Program-made: the position numbers and the translations under genes
The notes under the pieces: model-generated
Database searches by the model: none
What the model was told of the DNA's origin: nothing
What the model saw: the letters and a program-made list of their open reading frames with translations, nothing else
NCBI RefSeq assembly: GCF_000183405.1
Contig: NC_014758.1
Coordinates: 868,001-932,000, forward strand
Length of the DNA stretch: 64,000 nt
Reading direction: 5' to 3'
Source: Calditerrivibrio nitroreducens DSM 19672
GTDB lineage: Bacteria; Chrysiogenota; Deferribacteres; Deferribacterales; Calditerrivibrionaceae
Shown here: positions 11,049 to 18,828 of the stretch, piece after piece
Numbering within the stretch: position 1 is the stretch's first letter
How the letters are laid out: every line of letters starts with the position of its first letter

Positions 11049-12353
11049 TTATAAACACCAGTAAATTATATCCCCTTTGGGTATGTCTGAGAATATCCCC
11101 TTCACATCTATTATTACAGGATAATCCATTAGCGATTTGATATTTTCATACCCAAAATCTATAAACTCCTTATGCTTCACCGCAATGATTACTGCATCAT
11201 AAGGCTTAAACATCTTAAAATCATTTATAAGCTCTATATCGTATTCATCTTTCACTTCTTCGGGATAAGCTTTTGGATCATAAACGAATGTTTTTGTACC
11301 ATATTCGTTTAGCTCGTTTATTATATCTATTACCTTTGTATTTCTGATATCGCTGATATTCTCTTTAAATGTGAGCCCCAGTATCAATATTTTTGAATCT
11401 TTTACAGTTTTGCCTGCTTTTATGAGTTTTTTTACCGTCTTTTCAGCGATAAACTTCCCCATGTTATCGTTTATTCTGCGACCGGAAAGAATAACTTCCG
11501 GATGATGCCCCAGAGCCTGCGCTTTGAAGGTAAGATAATATGGATCCACTCCTATGCAGTGTCCCCCCACCAGACCAGGTTCGAAGCGCAAAAAGTTCCA
11601 TTTTGTGGCAGCCGCATCCAAAACATCTTTGGTGGAGATACCGATTCTATCGAAGATTAGTGCCAGCTCGTTCATCAATGCGATATTTATATCCCTCTGG
11701 GTATTTTCAATGACTTTGGCAGCTTCAGCAACCTTTATGGAAGATGCTTTATGTACACCAGCCGTTATAACCCCGCCATAAAGTTCAGATAAGAAATCCA
11801 AGGTTTCTTTAGTATCACCCGCCACCACTTTTGTTATTTTATCCACTGTATGTAGTTTATCCCCTGGATTGACCCTTTCGGGGGAATATCCGACAAAAAA
11901 GTCTTTTTTCCATTTGTAACCACTTTCCTTTTCTAAAATCGGGATACATTCCTCTTCCGTAAGACCAGGGTATACGGTGGATTCATATACGACGATGGCA
12001 CCTTTTGGCATATAAGCGCCAACTGTAGATGTGGCGGATTTCACCGGTCTGAGATCCGGAATGTTGTATTCATCCACAGGTGTGGGGACTGTCACGATTA
12101 TTACCCTTGCTTTTGAGATCGCATCTGGGTTTGAGGTGAAATCTATTGTACACTTTTTGAGTGTTTCGGAGTCCACCTCCTTAGTCCTATCGTACCCCTT
12201 TTTTAATTCATCTATTCTGTTTTTGTTGATATCAAAACCTATTACATTATACCTTCTATCAAAAACTTCCGCCAGGGGCAAACCTACATACCCAAGCCCA
12301 ATAATGGCGATAAAATCAGGGGATCCTTTCAAAAAAGAGTCGATTTTATACAT
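11049..12353 (-). CDS. Nucleotide-sugar dehydrogenase (WbpA/TviB/WecC type)
   Basis: The enzyme oxidises C6 of a UDP-N-acetylhexosamine twice with NAD, making a UDP-uronic acid for surface polysaccharide. The Rossmann motif IGLGYVGLPLAEVF is at the N-terminus. The catalytic Cys is in GGHCIGVDPYYL, near residue 255. The substrate, UDP-GlcNAc or UDP-GalNAc, cannot be decided by eye. Length is 434 residues from the ATG at 12353, which has a GAGGT ribosome binding site; the ATG at 12368 would overlap the previous gene. It is cotranscribed with the PHP and small membrane genes but has no other polysaccharide genes beside it. Confidence 0.92.
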   Translation of the reverse strand: MYKIDSFLKGSPDFIAIIGLGYVGLPLAEVFDRRYNVIGFDINKNRIDELKKGYDRTKEVDSETLKKCTIDFTSNPDAISKARVIIVTVPTPVDEYNIPDLRPVKSATSTVGAYMPKGAIVVYESTVYPGLTEEECIPILEKESGYKWKKDFFVGYSPERVNPGDKLHTVDKITKVVAGDTKETLDFLSELYGGVITAGVHKASSIKVAEAAKVIENTQRDINIALMNELALIFDRIGISTKDVLDAAATKWNFLRFEPGLVGGHCIGVDPYYLTFKAQALGHHPEVILSGRRINDNMGKFIAEKTVKKLIKAGKTVKDSKILILGLTFKENISDIRNTKVIDIINELNEYGTKTFVYDPKAYPEEVKDEYDIELINDFKMFKPYDAVIIAVKHKEFIDFGYENIKSLMDYPVIIDVKGIFSDIPKGDIIYWCL

Positions 12354-12360
12354 CTTTACC

Positions 12361-12609
12361 TCATTCATTAAATATTTTTATAATAAATGCTATCAATACT
12401 CCAGTTATTATTCCATCCACAAATGCCCAGACAACCCCTTTTACAATACCCTGTATATTGTCTGGATCGAAACCTTTATAGACGATTTTTACCAAATGCA
12501 CAAAATTTATCAAGATATTTTTTTTATAAAGGGAAACGATTATTAAAAATATTATACAATTTAAAATCCCGGTCAGGAGAATTAATTTATTATAAAAATT
12601 TAGACTCAT
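12361..12609 (-). CDS. Small two-helix membrane protein
   Basis: This is an 82-residue protein with two hydrophobic segments (about 8-28 and 58-78) joined by a charged stretch. The second helix has the pattern VKGVVWAFVDGIITGVL, which resembles small proteins often labelled bacteriophage holin in bacterial genomes, but that label is not functional evidence. It overlaps the end of the PHP gene by 20 bases and runs almost into the dehydrogenase gene, so it is probably translated as part of that operon. I do not recognise a function. Confidence 0.65.
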   Translation of the reverse strand: MSLNFYNKLILLTGILNCIIFLIIVSLYKKNILINFVHLVKIVYKGFDPDNIQGIVKGVVWAFVDGIITGVLIAFIIKIFNE

Positions 12610-13426
12610 GATATTCCTTCAATTTGTTATAGTATCTATATGCATCTTCTTTATTGCAACCATGCTTACCCAAAAAAACCTCCTTTTTGTTGTCACCATG
12701 AAAGTCGCTGCCCATACTGACTAAAAAACCATATCTTTCGGCAATTGAGAGGTATTTTTTTGCATCATTTTCTGAGTGTAGCGAGCAGTATGCTTCCACT
12801 GCGTCCACCCCTATATCCTTCATTTTAGTAAAAAAACTATCCAGATCTTCGGTGATGATTGTTATTGGATGGGCTATTACGGATACTCCTCCGGCAGAAT
12901 TGATGAGAGATATCGATTCTTCAAGGGAAAGTCTACTTTTGGGAACATAAAGAGGTTTCCCTTTGGCCAGATACTTTTCAAAAGCTTCATCAATCGATTT
13001 TACAACACCTTCTTTTACCATAAATTTTGCAATGTGGGGTCTACCGAGCTCCCCATAATTTTCATCTGATATCTCTTCTAATTTGACCTCTCTGCCTAAA
13101 AGTTCTGAGAGATTTTTAATGAGATTGATATTCCTTTCCCTTCTGAAATGTTTCAGTTTGTCCAATGTCTCCCTTAATTTTGTATTTTTATGATCGATAA
13201 ACAGCCCCACAAGATGAAATGTCCCTTTGTCCCAGTCAACGCTTATCTCCACCCCTGCTACTTTTTGGACGTTTGAATCGGTGTTTACAAAATGCTCTAT
13301 ACCATCCACAGTATCATGATCGGTAATGGCCAGAACATCTATATCACTTTTTTCAGCTAATTTTAAAATCTCCTCGATTGTAAGAGATCCATCCGAATAT
13401 CTGGAATGACAATGCAAATCCACCAT
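12590..13426 (-). CDS. PHP-domain phosphoesterase (YciV/RNase AM-like)
   Basis: This 278-residue metal-dependent phosphoesterase belongs to the PHP family that includes nucleoside 3',5'-bisphosphate phosphatases and RNase AM. Metal ligands are visible in DLHCHSRYSDGS at the start, ITDHDTVDG, the Glu of VEISVDW, VIAHP and GSDFHG. The start at 13426 has an AAGGAG ribosome binding site 8 bases away and begins right at the DLHCHS motif. The longer frame up to 13513 would run over the divergent gene and is rejected. It heads a unit with the small membrane protein and the nucleotide-sugar dehydrogenase. The physiological substrate is inferred from the family only. Confidence 0.9.
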   Translation of the reverse strand: MVDLHCHSRYSDGSLTIEEILKLAEKSDIDVLAITDHDTVDGIEHFVNTDSNVQKVAGVEISVDWDKGTFHLVGLFIDHKNTKLRETLDKLKHFRRERNINLIKNLSELLGREVKLEEISDENYGELGRPHIAKFMVKEGVVKSIDEAFEKYLAKGKPLYVPKSRLSLEESISLINSAGGVSVIAHPITIITEDLDSFFTKMKDIGVDAVEAYCSLHSENDAKKYLSIAERYGFLVSMGSDFHGDNKKEVFLGKHGCNKEDAYRYYNKLKEYHESKFL

Positions 13427-13438
13427 TGTATTTTCTCC

Positions 13439-13466
13439 TTGATTATAAGAAAATTTTCCATATAAT
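13439..13466 (+). promoter_or_regulatory. Promoter of the 13473-16764 operon (leaderless)
   Basis: TTGATT (13439-13444) and TATAAT (13461-13466) are separated by 16 bases. The predicted transcript start is the A of the ATG at 13473, so the first gene would have no leader. Confidence 0.6.
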
Positions 13467-13472
13467 AACGCT

Positions 13473-13853
13473 ATGGGCAATTTACAATTTACACTATATA
13501 AAATTTTTGTCAATGCAATTGGGCTTGGTGTTTCTGCATTTATTTTCAGACATGTAAGAGTAGATTCCTTTGCAGCTTTGCTTGTGGCTGGGCTTGTTTT
13601 GTCGATAATGAACGTTTTTGTAAAGCCACTTCTGGTTCTTATTACGTTACCGCTTCATGTTTTTACGCTTGGCCTTTTTTACTTTGTCATAAATGCAATA
13701 ATTATTCTGCTCGTATCATCTCTGGTGGAGGGTTTTTGGGTGGATGGGCTATGGACGGCCATAGGTGTCAGTCTGGTGGTGAGTATTATAAACCTTTTTT
13801 TTGATATCTTTTACGGAAAGCCAAAAGTCAAAATAAGGATAGATAGGTATTGA
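13473..13853 (+). CDS. Phage holin family 4 (DUF360-like) membrane protein
   Basis: This 126-residue protein has four membrane helices and the conserved segment VLSIMNVFVKPLLVLITLPL, followed by TLGLFYFVINAIIILL. That pattern is typical of the Pfam family Phage_holin_4_2 (DUF360), which is widespread on bacterial chromosomes and is not known to be lytic there. The ATG at 13473 lies 6 bases after a TATAAT box and has no Shine-Dalgarno sequence. It is the first gene of an operon that continues to lptG. The role is unknown. Confidence 0.88.
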   Translation: MGNLQFTLYKIFVNAIGLGVSAFIFRHVRVDSFAALLVAGLVLSIMNVFVKPLLVLITLPLHVFTLGLFYFVINAIIILLVSSLVEGFWVDGLWTAIGVSLVVSIINLFFDIFYGKPKVKIRIDRY

Positions 13854-13855
13854 TT

Positions 13856-14362
13856 ATGGCTATTGATACTAAGGAGATCAAAGATGATCTTGATAGGTTT
13901 GAAAATCTTATAAAAATGATAAACTTTGATTATGAAAGATTTTTTGCAAAGGTATTAAAACATCCACCAATAGTTTATGAAAGGGAAGTTAATAAGTTGA
14001 TAGCTAAATATAATTTAAATCAGATTACAAATACTACTTTGAGATTTAGGTTTAATAATCTTGTGGCAAGGTACCTTACCTTTAGGGATAGATGGAATAA
14101 GAAGATGCTTGAGTATGAAGGTGCGAAAAAAAGCGCCGCGGATATTCTGAAAACATTTGAAGAAGTCAAAGATACAGATGTAGGTGATCACTTCTTTGCG
14201 GAGGAGCTGAATAAGCTTCCGGGAAATATCAATAGGGATAAGATAGAAGCTCTTATACTATCAAAAATAGATGAATACAAACAGAAGGGTTATAAAGAGA
14301 TAGATGTTAAAATAGATATAGAAGAGGGTAAACCAAAACTAAGGATAAGGCCTATAAGATGA
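13856..14362 (+). CDS. Conserved hypothetical protein (MXAN_5187 C-terminal-like)
   Basis: This 168-residue soluble protein is rich in charged residues and probably mostly helical. The segment LRFRFNNLVARYLTFRDRWNKKM resembles, within limits of memory, the domain annotated as MXAN_5187 C-terminal in Myxococcota and relatives, and the end (IDVKIDIEEGKPKLRIRPI) fits that domain. The function is unknown. The ATG at 13856 has an AGG-containing ribosome binding site 8 bases upstream; the TTG at 13850 is less likely. The stop overlaps the next start (ATGA), showing coupling with the DUF1820 gene. Confidence 0.75.
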   Translation: MAIDTKEIKDDLDRFENLIKMINFDYERFFAKVLKHPPIVYEREVNKLIAKYNLNQITNTTLRFRFNNLVARYLTFRDRWNKKMLEYEGAKKSAADILKTFEEVKDTDVGDHFFAEELNKLPGNINRDKIEALILSKIDEYKQKGYKEIDVKIDIEEGKPKLRIRPIR

Positions 14363-14643
14363 AATACTACAAGATTCAGTTTTATGATGCTAAAAAAGAG
14401 ATTTTTACTCTTAAAGCAAAATCTGTTTCCCCCACGTCATTTTTGGGGCTTATTGAAATCAGCGACATTTTACACAAAGAGGAATCAAGTCTACTCATAA
14501 CACCTGAAGATGATAAAAGTAGGCTTGAGTTTAAAAATGTTGTTAAGACTTACATCCCTATCGGACATATAATAAGAATAGATGAGATAAACGAAGAAGA
14601 GGAAAAGCCTCTTTTGAGAATTGTAAAAGATAGAGATGAATAA
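14359..14643 (+). CDS. DUF1820 family protein
   Basis: This 94-residue cytoplasmic protein matches the DUF1820 pattern. It opens with a beta strand YYKIQFYDAKKEIFTLKAKS, continues with a GLIEISDILHKEESSLLI segment, and has the family hallmark YIPIGHIIRIDEI. No function is established. It overlaps its neighbours by 4 and 8 bases and so lies within a translationally coupled operon leading into lptF and lptG. Confidence 0.85.
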   Translation: MKYYKIQFYDAKKEIFTLKAKSVSPTSFLGLIEISDILHKEESSLLITPEDDKSRLEFKNVVKTYIPIGHIIRIDEINEEEEKPLLRIVKDRDE

Positions 14644-15673
14644 GCTTTCAAAATATATATTAGAAGAAATCTATCCAATTTTTATCATTTCAAACATCTT
14701 CTTTATCTTTATCTTACTTTTTGATAAAGTTGTGGATCTTACCGATCTGGTTTTTTCAAAAAATGTTCCGACAATTATAATTATCGAAACATTTATATTT
14801 TACCTTCCTTCCTTCATGATGGTTACGATACCCACATCTGCACTTCTTGCAGTGATGACAGCCCACAATAGGTTATCTTCCGATGCGGAACTTGTCGTAA
14901 TGAAATCGTTGGGGCTTTCCCCAATGAGCCTTTTGAAGCCAACGATCTATTTTGGAATATTAGCTACATTACTTGCCTTTTTGACATCATTCTATCTGTT
15001 ACCTTACGGGAATAAATATGCCATATATAATTTGAAACGAACTGTGGAGTACGTCTCCCTCAAAGATATCAAAGAGAATGAATTTTACAAAGAGATCCCT
15101 TCCATTGCGATTTATGTTAAAAAAAAGGTGGATGATAATAAATTTTTACAGATTACATTGATAGATGAAAAAGGTGGAAGCCTCATAACAGCAGCAGAGG
15201 CTGATGCGTATCAGAAGTTTGGGGCGGTGGTATTTGATCTGAAGAATGGAGCTATAATTCAGGGGAAAAATGATCGGTATGGTAAGATAGAGTTCAAAAA
15301 GTTTTATTTTGTTGTGAATGTGGATTCTAATCTGAATAGGGAGATTAAGTCAGAACGATTTATGTTTATGGATGAGCTGATATCGAGATTTAATGATGGG
15401 TATATTTATAAATTTGAATTTTCAAAAAGGGTGGCACTCCCATTTTCTACCTTAATTATGGCGCTACTTGGGTTGAATATGGGTGTATTTTTTCACAGGG
15501 CAAATAGATCGATAAATTGGATCATAGCTCTGGGAATAATCTTCAGTTACAATGTAATAATGTTTATGTCTGAAAACCTTGCCGGAAAGATAAATCCATA
15601 TTTTGCTCCATGGATAGCCAACACTATTTTTGCATTTTTATCATTAATCAGGATTGGTAGGGTGCTTAAATGA
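14636..15673 (+). CDS. lptF: LPS export ABC transporter permease LptF
   Basis: This is one of the two inner-membrane permeases that extract lipopolysaccharide for transport to the outer membrane. The 345 residues show the YjgP/YjgQ plan of three N-terminal helices, a periplasmic beta-jellyroll of about 130 residues and three C-terminal helices. The N-terminal helix region contains PSFMMVTIPTSALLAVMTA, followed by the LSSDAELVVMKSLGLS coupling helix typical of LptF. The assignment to LptF rather than LptG rests on gene order and this segment. It overlaps lptG by 4 bases. The lptB ATPase is not in the window. Confidence 0.92.
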   Translation: MNKLSKYILEEIYPIFIISNIFFIFILLFDKVVDLTDLVFSKNVPTIIIIETFIFYLPSFMMVTIPTSALLAVMTAHNRLSSDAELVVMKSLGLSPMSLLKPTIYFGILATLLAFLTSFYLLPYGNKYAIYNLKRTVEYVSLKDIKENEFYKEIPSIAIYVKKKVDDNKFLQITLIDEKGGSLITAAEADAYQKFGAVVFDLKNGAIIQGKNDRYGKIEFKKFYFVVNVDSNLNREIKSERFMFMDELISRFNDGYIYKFEFSKRVALPFSTLIMALLGLNMGVFFHRANRSINWIIALGIIFSYNVIMFMSENLAGKINPYFAPWIANTIFAFLSLIRIGRVLK

Positions 15674-16764
15674 ATAAATTTCAGCTCTATTTTTTAAAAA
15701 TACTGATTAGAAATTTTATAGTAGTTGAGGCTTTTGTATACATCATATACATGTTTTTCATGTTTTTCACACAGTCAAAATATATTGCAAGGTATGGAGC
15801 CACTTTTAAGGATATTTTTATTTACGATGTTATGAGATCCCCTGTGTTTGTTTCACAAACTTTACCTGTCAGTTTTATAGTTGCAGTTGTGGTTACATTC
15901 ATTATTCTTATTAGAACTACTGAAATCACAGCTTACGTGAGCATCGGTGGCAGTCTTTTGTCGATTTTAAAGGTACTTATCTTCCTTTCCTTTTCCGTTA
16001 GTCTGGTGATGTTTTTTCTTACTGAGTTTGTCGTACCAAAGAGTCAGGTAAAAAGTAACGATTACAAGACAAAGTATATTGAGAAAAGGGAAGAGGTTAG
16101 GGTGACCACTTTAAATAACTTCTGGATAAAGGATAAAAATAGCTTTATTCAGGTGGGTACGATAGATATAATTAATAAAAAGCTTTTTGATATAAAGTTT
16201 ATAGATTTAGATGAGAATGGAAAGATTGTAAAAGTAAGGTATATAAGTCAGGCGGACTACATAGAAGGTAAAAAATGGTCTGTTTTAGAATATAAAGAGG
16301 TTGATACTACAGATGTACCAAAGATAGTAAAAGAAGAGAAGAATCTTGAGCAGGAAAACGATTTCTTCACCAAACTTGTGGATGTGTCGCTTGTCTCTCA
16401 ACCTAAGGAGTTGACATTTTCTGAGATAAAAAAGATTGTAAAGTTTTATAAGTCAAAAGGTTTAAGCTACTCACGGCACATGTGTTACTATTACAATAAA
16501 ATAGCTAATATCCTTAATGTTGTATTGCTTGTTATAGTGGTATTGCCATTTTTAATCGACCTTTCGAGAGGTTTTTCCTATGTCAGAGCAGCAGGAAATG
16601 GTATTGTTATCATATTTTTGTATTTCATTGCCCAGTCAACATTCTTTTCAATGGGGAAATCTGGTGTAATGCCACCTTTCTGGTCTAATTTTCTGGGGTA
16701 TTTCATTTTTATAGCGGTAGGGTTTTTTGAGTATTACCGAAAAAGAAAACTTTTCTATGTATAA
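15670..16764 (+). CDS. lptG: LPS export ABC transporter permease LptG
   Basis: This is the partner permease of LptF in the LptBFG complex. The 364 residues have the same six-helix plan with a periplasmic jellyroll. The coupling helix region reads LIRTTEITAYVSIGGSLLSI, as in LptG proteins. It starts within the stop of lptF (ATGA) and is followed by a strong hairpin. The presence of LptFG indicates an outer membrane with lipopolysaccharide or lipooligosaccharide. Confidence 0.92.
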   Translation: MNKFQLYFLKILIRNFIVVEAFVYIIYMFFMFFTQSKYIARYGATFKDIFIYDVMRSPVFVSQTLPVSFIVAVVVTFIILIRTTEITAYVSIGGSLLSILKVLIFLSFSVSLVMFFLTEFVVPKSQVKSNDYKTKYIEKREEVRVTTLNNFWIKDKNSFIQVGTIDIINKKLFDIKFIDLDENGKIVKVRYISQADYIEGKKWSVLEYKEVDTTDVPKIVKEEKNLEQENDFFTKLVDVSLVSQPKELTFSEIKKIVKFYKSKGLSYSRHMCYYYNKIANILNVVLLVIVVLPFLIDLSRGFSYVRAAGNGIVIIFLYFIAQSTFFSMGKSGVMPPFWSNFLGYFIFIAVGFFEYYRKRKLFYV

Positions 16765-16769
16765 ATTAA

Positions 16770-16791
16770 ATGGGGTGATACTTCACCCCAT
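16770..16791. terminator. Bidirectional terminator between lptG and the stress protein gene
   Basis: A perfect 9-base-pair stem (16770-16778 with 16783-16791) closes a TACT loop between two convergent stop codons. The flanks are AT-rich but the T-tract is weak. Confidence 0.7.
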
Positions 16792-16798
16792 CTGGACT

Positions 16799-17239
16799 TC
16801 AATCCCTCACGACAAGTACAGATTTTTTTGATCTTCTTACCACTTTTTCTGTGGTACTTCCAAAGAATACGTCTTCAAATAGAGTTTTGGAGTGGGATGC
16901 TATTACTATCAAATCAACATCGTATTCAATCTCAGCTTTTAAAATTTCGTTGTATGAAACTCCCTCTTTAATGGTTGTGGTGATTTTTATGTTTGGTTTT
17001 GAATATTTGGATATCTGGGCATTAAATTTTTCATTGATATCTTTCATTGTAGCCTCATTAAGCTCTTTTATCAGTTCCTCTGACAGGTACTGCTCGATTA
17101 TAGCTACATCCATCATCTTTACGTGAAGAAGTATAATCTCAGCATTAAAAGCCTCTGCAATATCCACCGCTTTTTTTAAAGCCTTATCAGATGCTTCGGA
17201 AAAGTCCGTAGGCACCAATATCTTTTTCACATTAAACAT
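16799..17239 (-). CDS. Universal stress protein (UspA family)
   Basis: This 146-residue protein has the Usp Rossmann-like fold. It opens FNVKKILVPTDFSEASDKAL, has the DLIVIASHS strand and ends FGSTTEKVVRRSKKSVLVVR. The ATP-binding consensus normally has G-x-x-G before the final GS; here that part is SHSKTLFED, so nucleotide binding may be altered. The ATG at 17239 has a perfect GGAGG ribosome binding site 6 bases away and is preferred to 17254. A TATAAT box at 17283-17278 on the minus strand suggests its own promoter with a leader of about 32 bases. The physiological trigger is unknown. Confidence 0.92.
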   Translation of the reverse strand: MFNVKKILVPTDFSEASDKALKKAVDIAEAFNAEIILLHVKMMDVAIIEQYLSEELIKELNEATMKDINEKFNAQISKYSKPNIKITTTIKEGVSYNEILKAEIEYDVDLIVIASHSKTLFEDVFFGSTTEKVVRRSKKSVLVVRD

Positions 17240-17453
17240 ATCAACCTCCATCATGTTTATTTGCAGCTCTTAGTAATATTATATCAAAAAAAATATAAAT
17301 TAAAAGTAAAGTATAAAATGGTGCCATAATATTTTTAGTAGTGATTTTTGATATTTTGTCTGGGCATGGATATATTTTAATTTTTGAATATTTGTATATA
17401 TAGATTTATGATGTATTTCGTTGATAATAAAAGATTTTATTGTTTAAAATGTC

Positions 17454-17482
17454 TTGACAGGTAGGAATTTGTTTGGTATACT
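17454..17482 (+). promoter_or_regulatory. Consensus sigma-70 promoter of the rhodanese lipoprotein
   Basis: A perfect TTGACA (17454-17459), a 17-base spacer and TATACT (17477-17482) make this the best promoter in the window. The leader is about 24 bases with AAGGAGG at 17498-17504, so high expression is expected. Confidence 0.85.
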
Positions 17483-17512
17483 GTATACAACTACAAAAAG
17501 GAGGTTTATGCT

Positions 17513-18769
17513 ATGAAGTTTAAAAAAATACTAGCTTTATTTATGGCATGCGTTGTGTTAGCTTTATTTGGTTGTGCTGGTGCAGAAAAACAGCAGGTGG
17601 CAAAACCAGAAGCCAAACAAGAGACTAAGCAAGAGGCTAATCAATCTGGTGAATCAAAAGGTAAGACTGTTAAACAGATTGTGGAAGAAGCCAAGTTTCA
17701 GATTGTGGACTATGATTATGTAAAAGGGAAGTTGGGAGACAAATTAAGGAAATTTAATCAGCTTGTTGTTATTGATGCAAGGCCAGAGTTGAAGTATGAT
17801 TCAGGGCATATCCCAAGTGCGATAAATATCCCTGATACTAAGTTTGATAAATTTTATCCACAACTTGAGCAGTTTAAGGTTACAAAAGATACTGAGATTA
17901 TTGTTTATTGTGGTGGGTATGATTGTATAAAAAGTTACAATGTTGCAAAGCTTTTGAGAGACAAAGGTTATACTAATCTTAAAATATATCTTGCAGGGGA
18001 TCCAGAGTATGCCACAAAATCTTTTTTTGAAATAAGCACCCCATATGCTCAAAAGCTTCATAAAGAGGGTGTACTTTTTATAGATGCAAGACCTGAGAAT
18101 GTTTACAAGAAAGGAACAATACCAGGCGCAATAAATATACCTGATACAAAGTTTTCTATTAATCAGGAGCCTTATCTTAAGCTTCTTCCAGAAGATAAAA
18201 ACACAAAAATGGTTGTGTTCTGTGGTGGATATGCTTGTATAAAATCTCATATCGTGGCTGATATTTTATATGATAAGGGGTATAAAAATGTTATGGTTTA
18301 TTCTGCAGGTGAACCAGAGTGGAAAGAGAAAGGGTTGCCTATTGTAATACCAGGACAAGAAGCTGCTCAGGTGAAGAAAGAAGAAGCTAAGCAGGAAGTT
18401 AAAGCAGATACCGGAGCTATTAAACCTGGTAAAGATGAAGGAACAGTGGACAAAGAGTTCTTCAAAACACTTATAGATTCAAGACCAGACAACATAGTGA
18501 TTATAGATGTAAGAACCCCTGCGGAATTTCAGAATGCCCACGTAAAAGGTGCTATAAATATCCCTGTGGATGATATATACAAAAAAGGTTGTGATTCTAT
18601 TGTTTCAAGACTGCCAAAGGATAAAAATATTATCTTTATGTGTGCAACAGGCGCAAGGGCAGGTGAGATGTGGTTTGGGCTTAAAGATGATTGCAAATAT
18701 GACATGAAAAATATCTACTTCCTTGATGCAAAGGTAGATTATTCTTCTGGTAACTGTGTAATTAAATAA
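17513..18769 (+). CDS. Lipoprotein with three rhodanese domains
   Basis: This 418-residue exported lipoprotein carries three rhodanese (sulfurtransferase) domains. A signal peptide ends in the lipobox LFGC with Cys21, followed by a K/E/Q-rich linker. The domains span about 65-165, 172-280 and 312-418. Candidate active-site cysteines are C133, C237 and C377. The first two loops read CGGYDC and CGGYAC, with an extra Cys five residues on, while the third reads CATGAR, close to the usual CxxGxR loop. Rhodaneses carry persulfide sulfur, so a role in periplasmic sulfur or polysulfide handling is likely but inferred. The gene is monocistronic, with a consensus promoter and a terminator. Confidence 0.92.
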   Translation: MKFKKILALFMACVVLALFGCAGAEKQQVAKPEAKQETKQEANQSGESKGKTVKQIVEEAKFQIVDYDYVKGKLGDKLRKFNQLVVIDARPELKYDSGHIPSAINIPDTKFDKFYPQLEQFKVTKDTEIIVYCGGYDCIKSYNVAKLLRDKGYTNLKIYLAGDPEYATKSFFEISTPYAQKLHKEGVLFIDARPENVYKKGTIPGAINIPDTKFSINQEPYLKLLPEDKNTKMVVFCGGYACIKSHIVADILYDKGYKNVMVYSAGEPEWKEKGLPIVIPGQEAAQVKKEEAKQEVKADTGAIKPGKDEGTVDKEFFKTLIDSRPDNIVIIDVRTPAEFQNAHVKGAINIPVDDIYKKGCDSIVSRLPKDKNIIFMCATGARAGEMWFGLKDDCKYDMKNIYFLDAKVDYSSGNCVIK

Positions 18770-18790
18770 TCTGTATAAAATATTGTAACT

Positions 18791-18819
18791 ATAGCGGGCT
18801 ATATGCCCGCTATTTTTTT
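18791..18819 (+). terminator. Rho-independent terminator of the rhodanese gene
   Basis: A 9-base-pair GC-rich stem (18791-18799 with 18805-18813) with a TATAT loop is followed by a run of T. It may also stop the opposing caspase operon, although the T-run favours the plus strand. Confidence 0.88.
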
Positions 18820-18828
18820 AAATAGATA

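Noticed and set aside
12031-12611. Two plus-strand frames opposite the nucleotide-sugar dehydrogenase and small membrane gene
   Set aside because: The minus-strand genes have family motifs and proper starts; these frames have none.
13427-13513. N-terminal extension of the PHP protein
   Set aside because: The conserved DLHCHS motif is at the very start from the 13426 ATG, which has a strong ribosome binding site; the extension overlaps the divergent gene.
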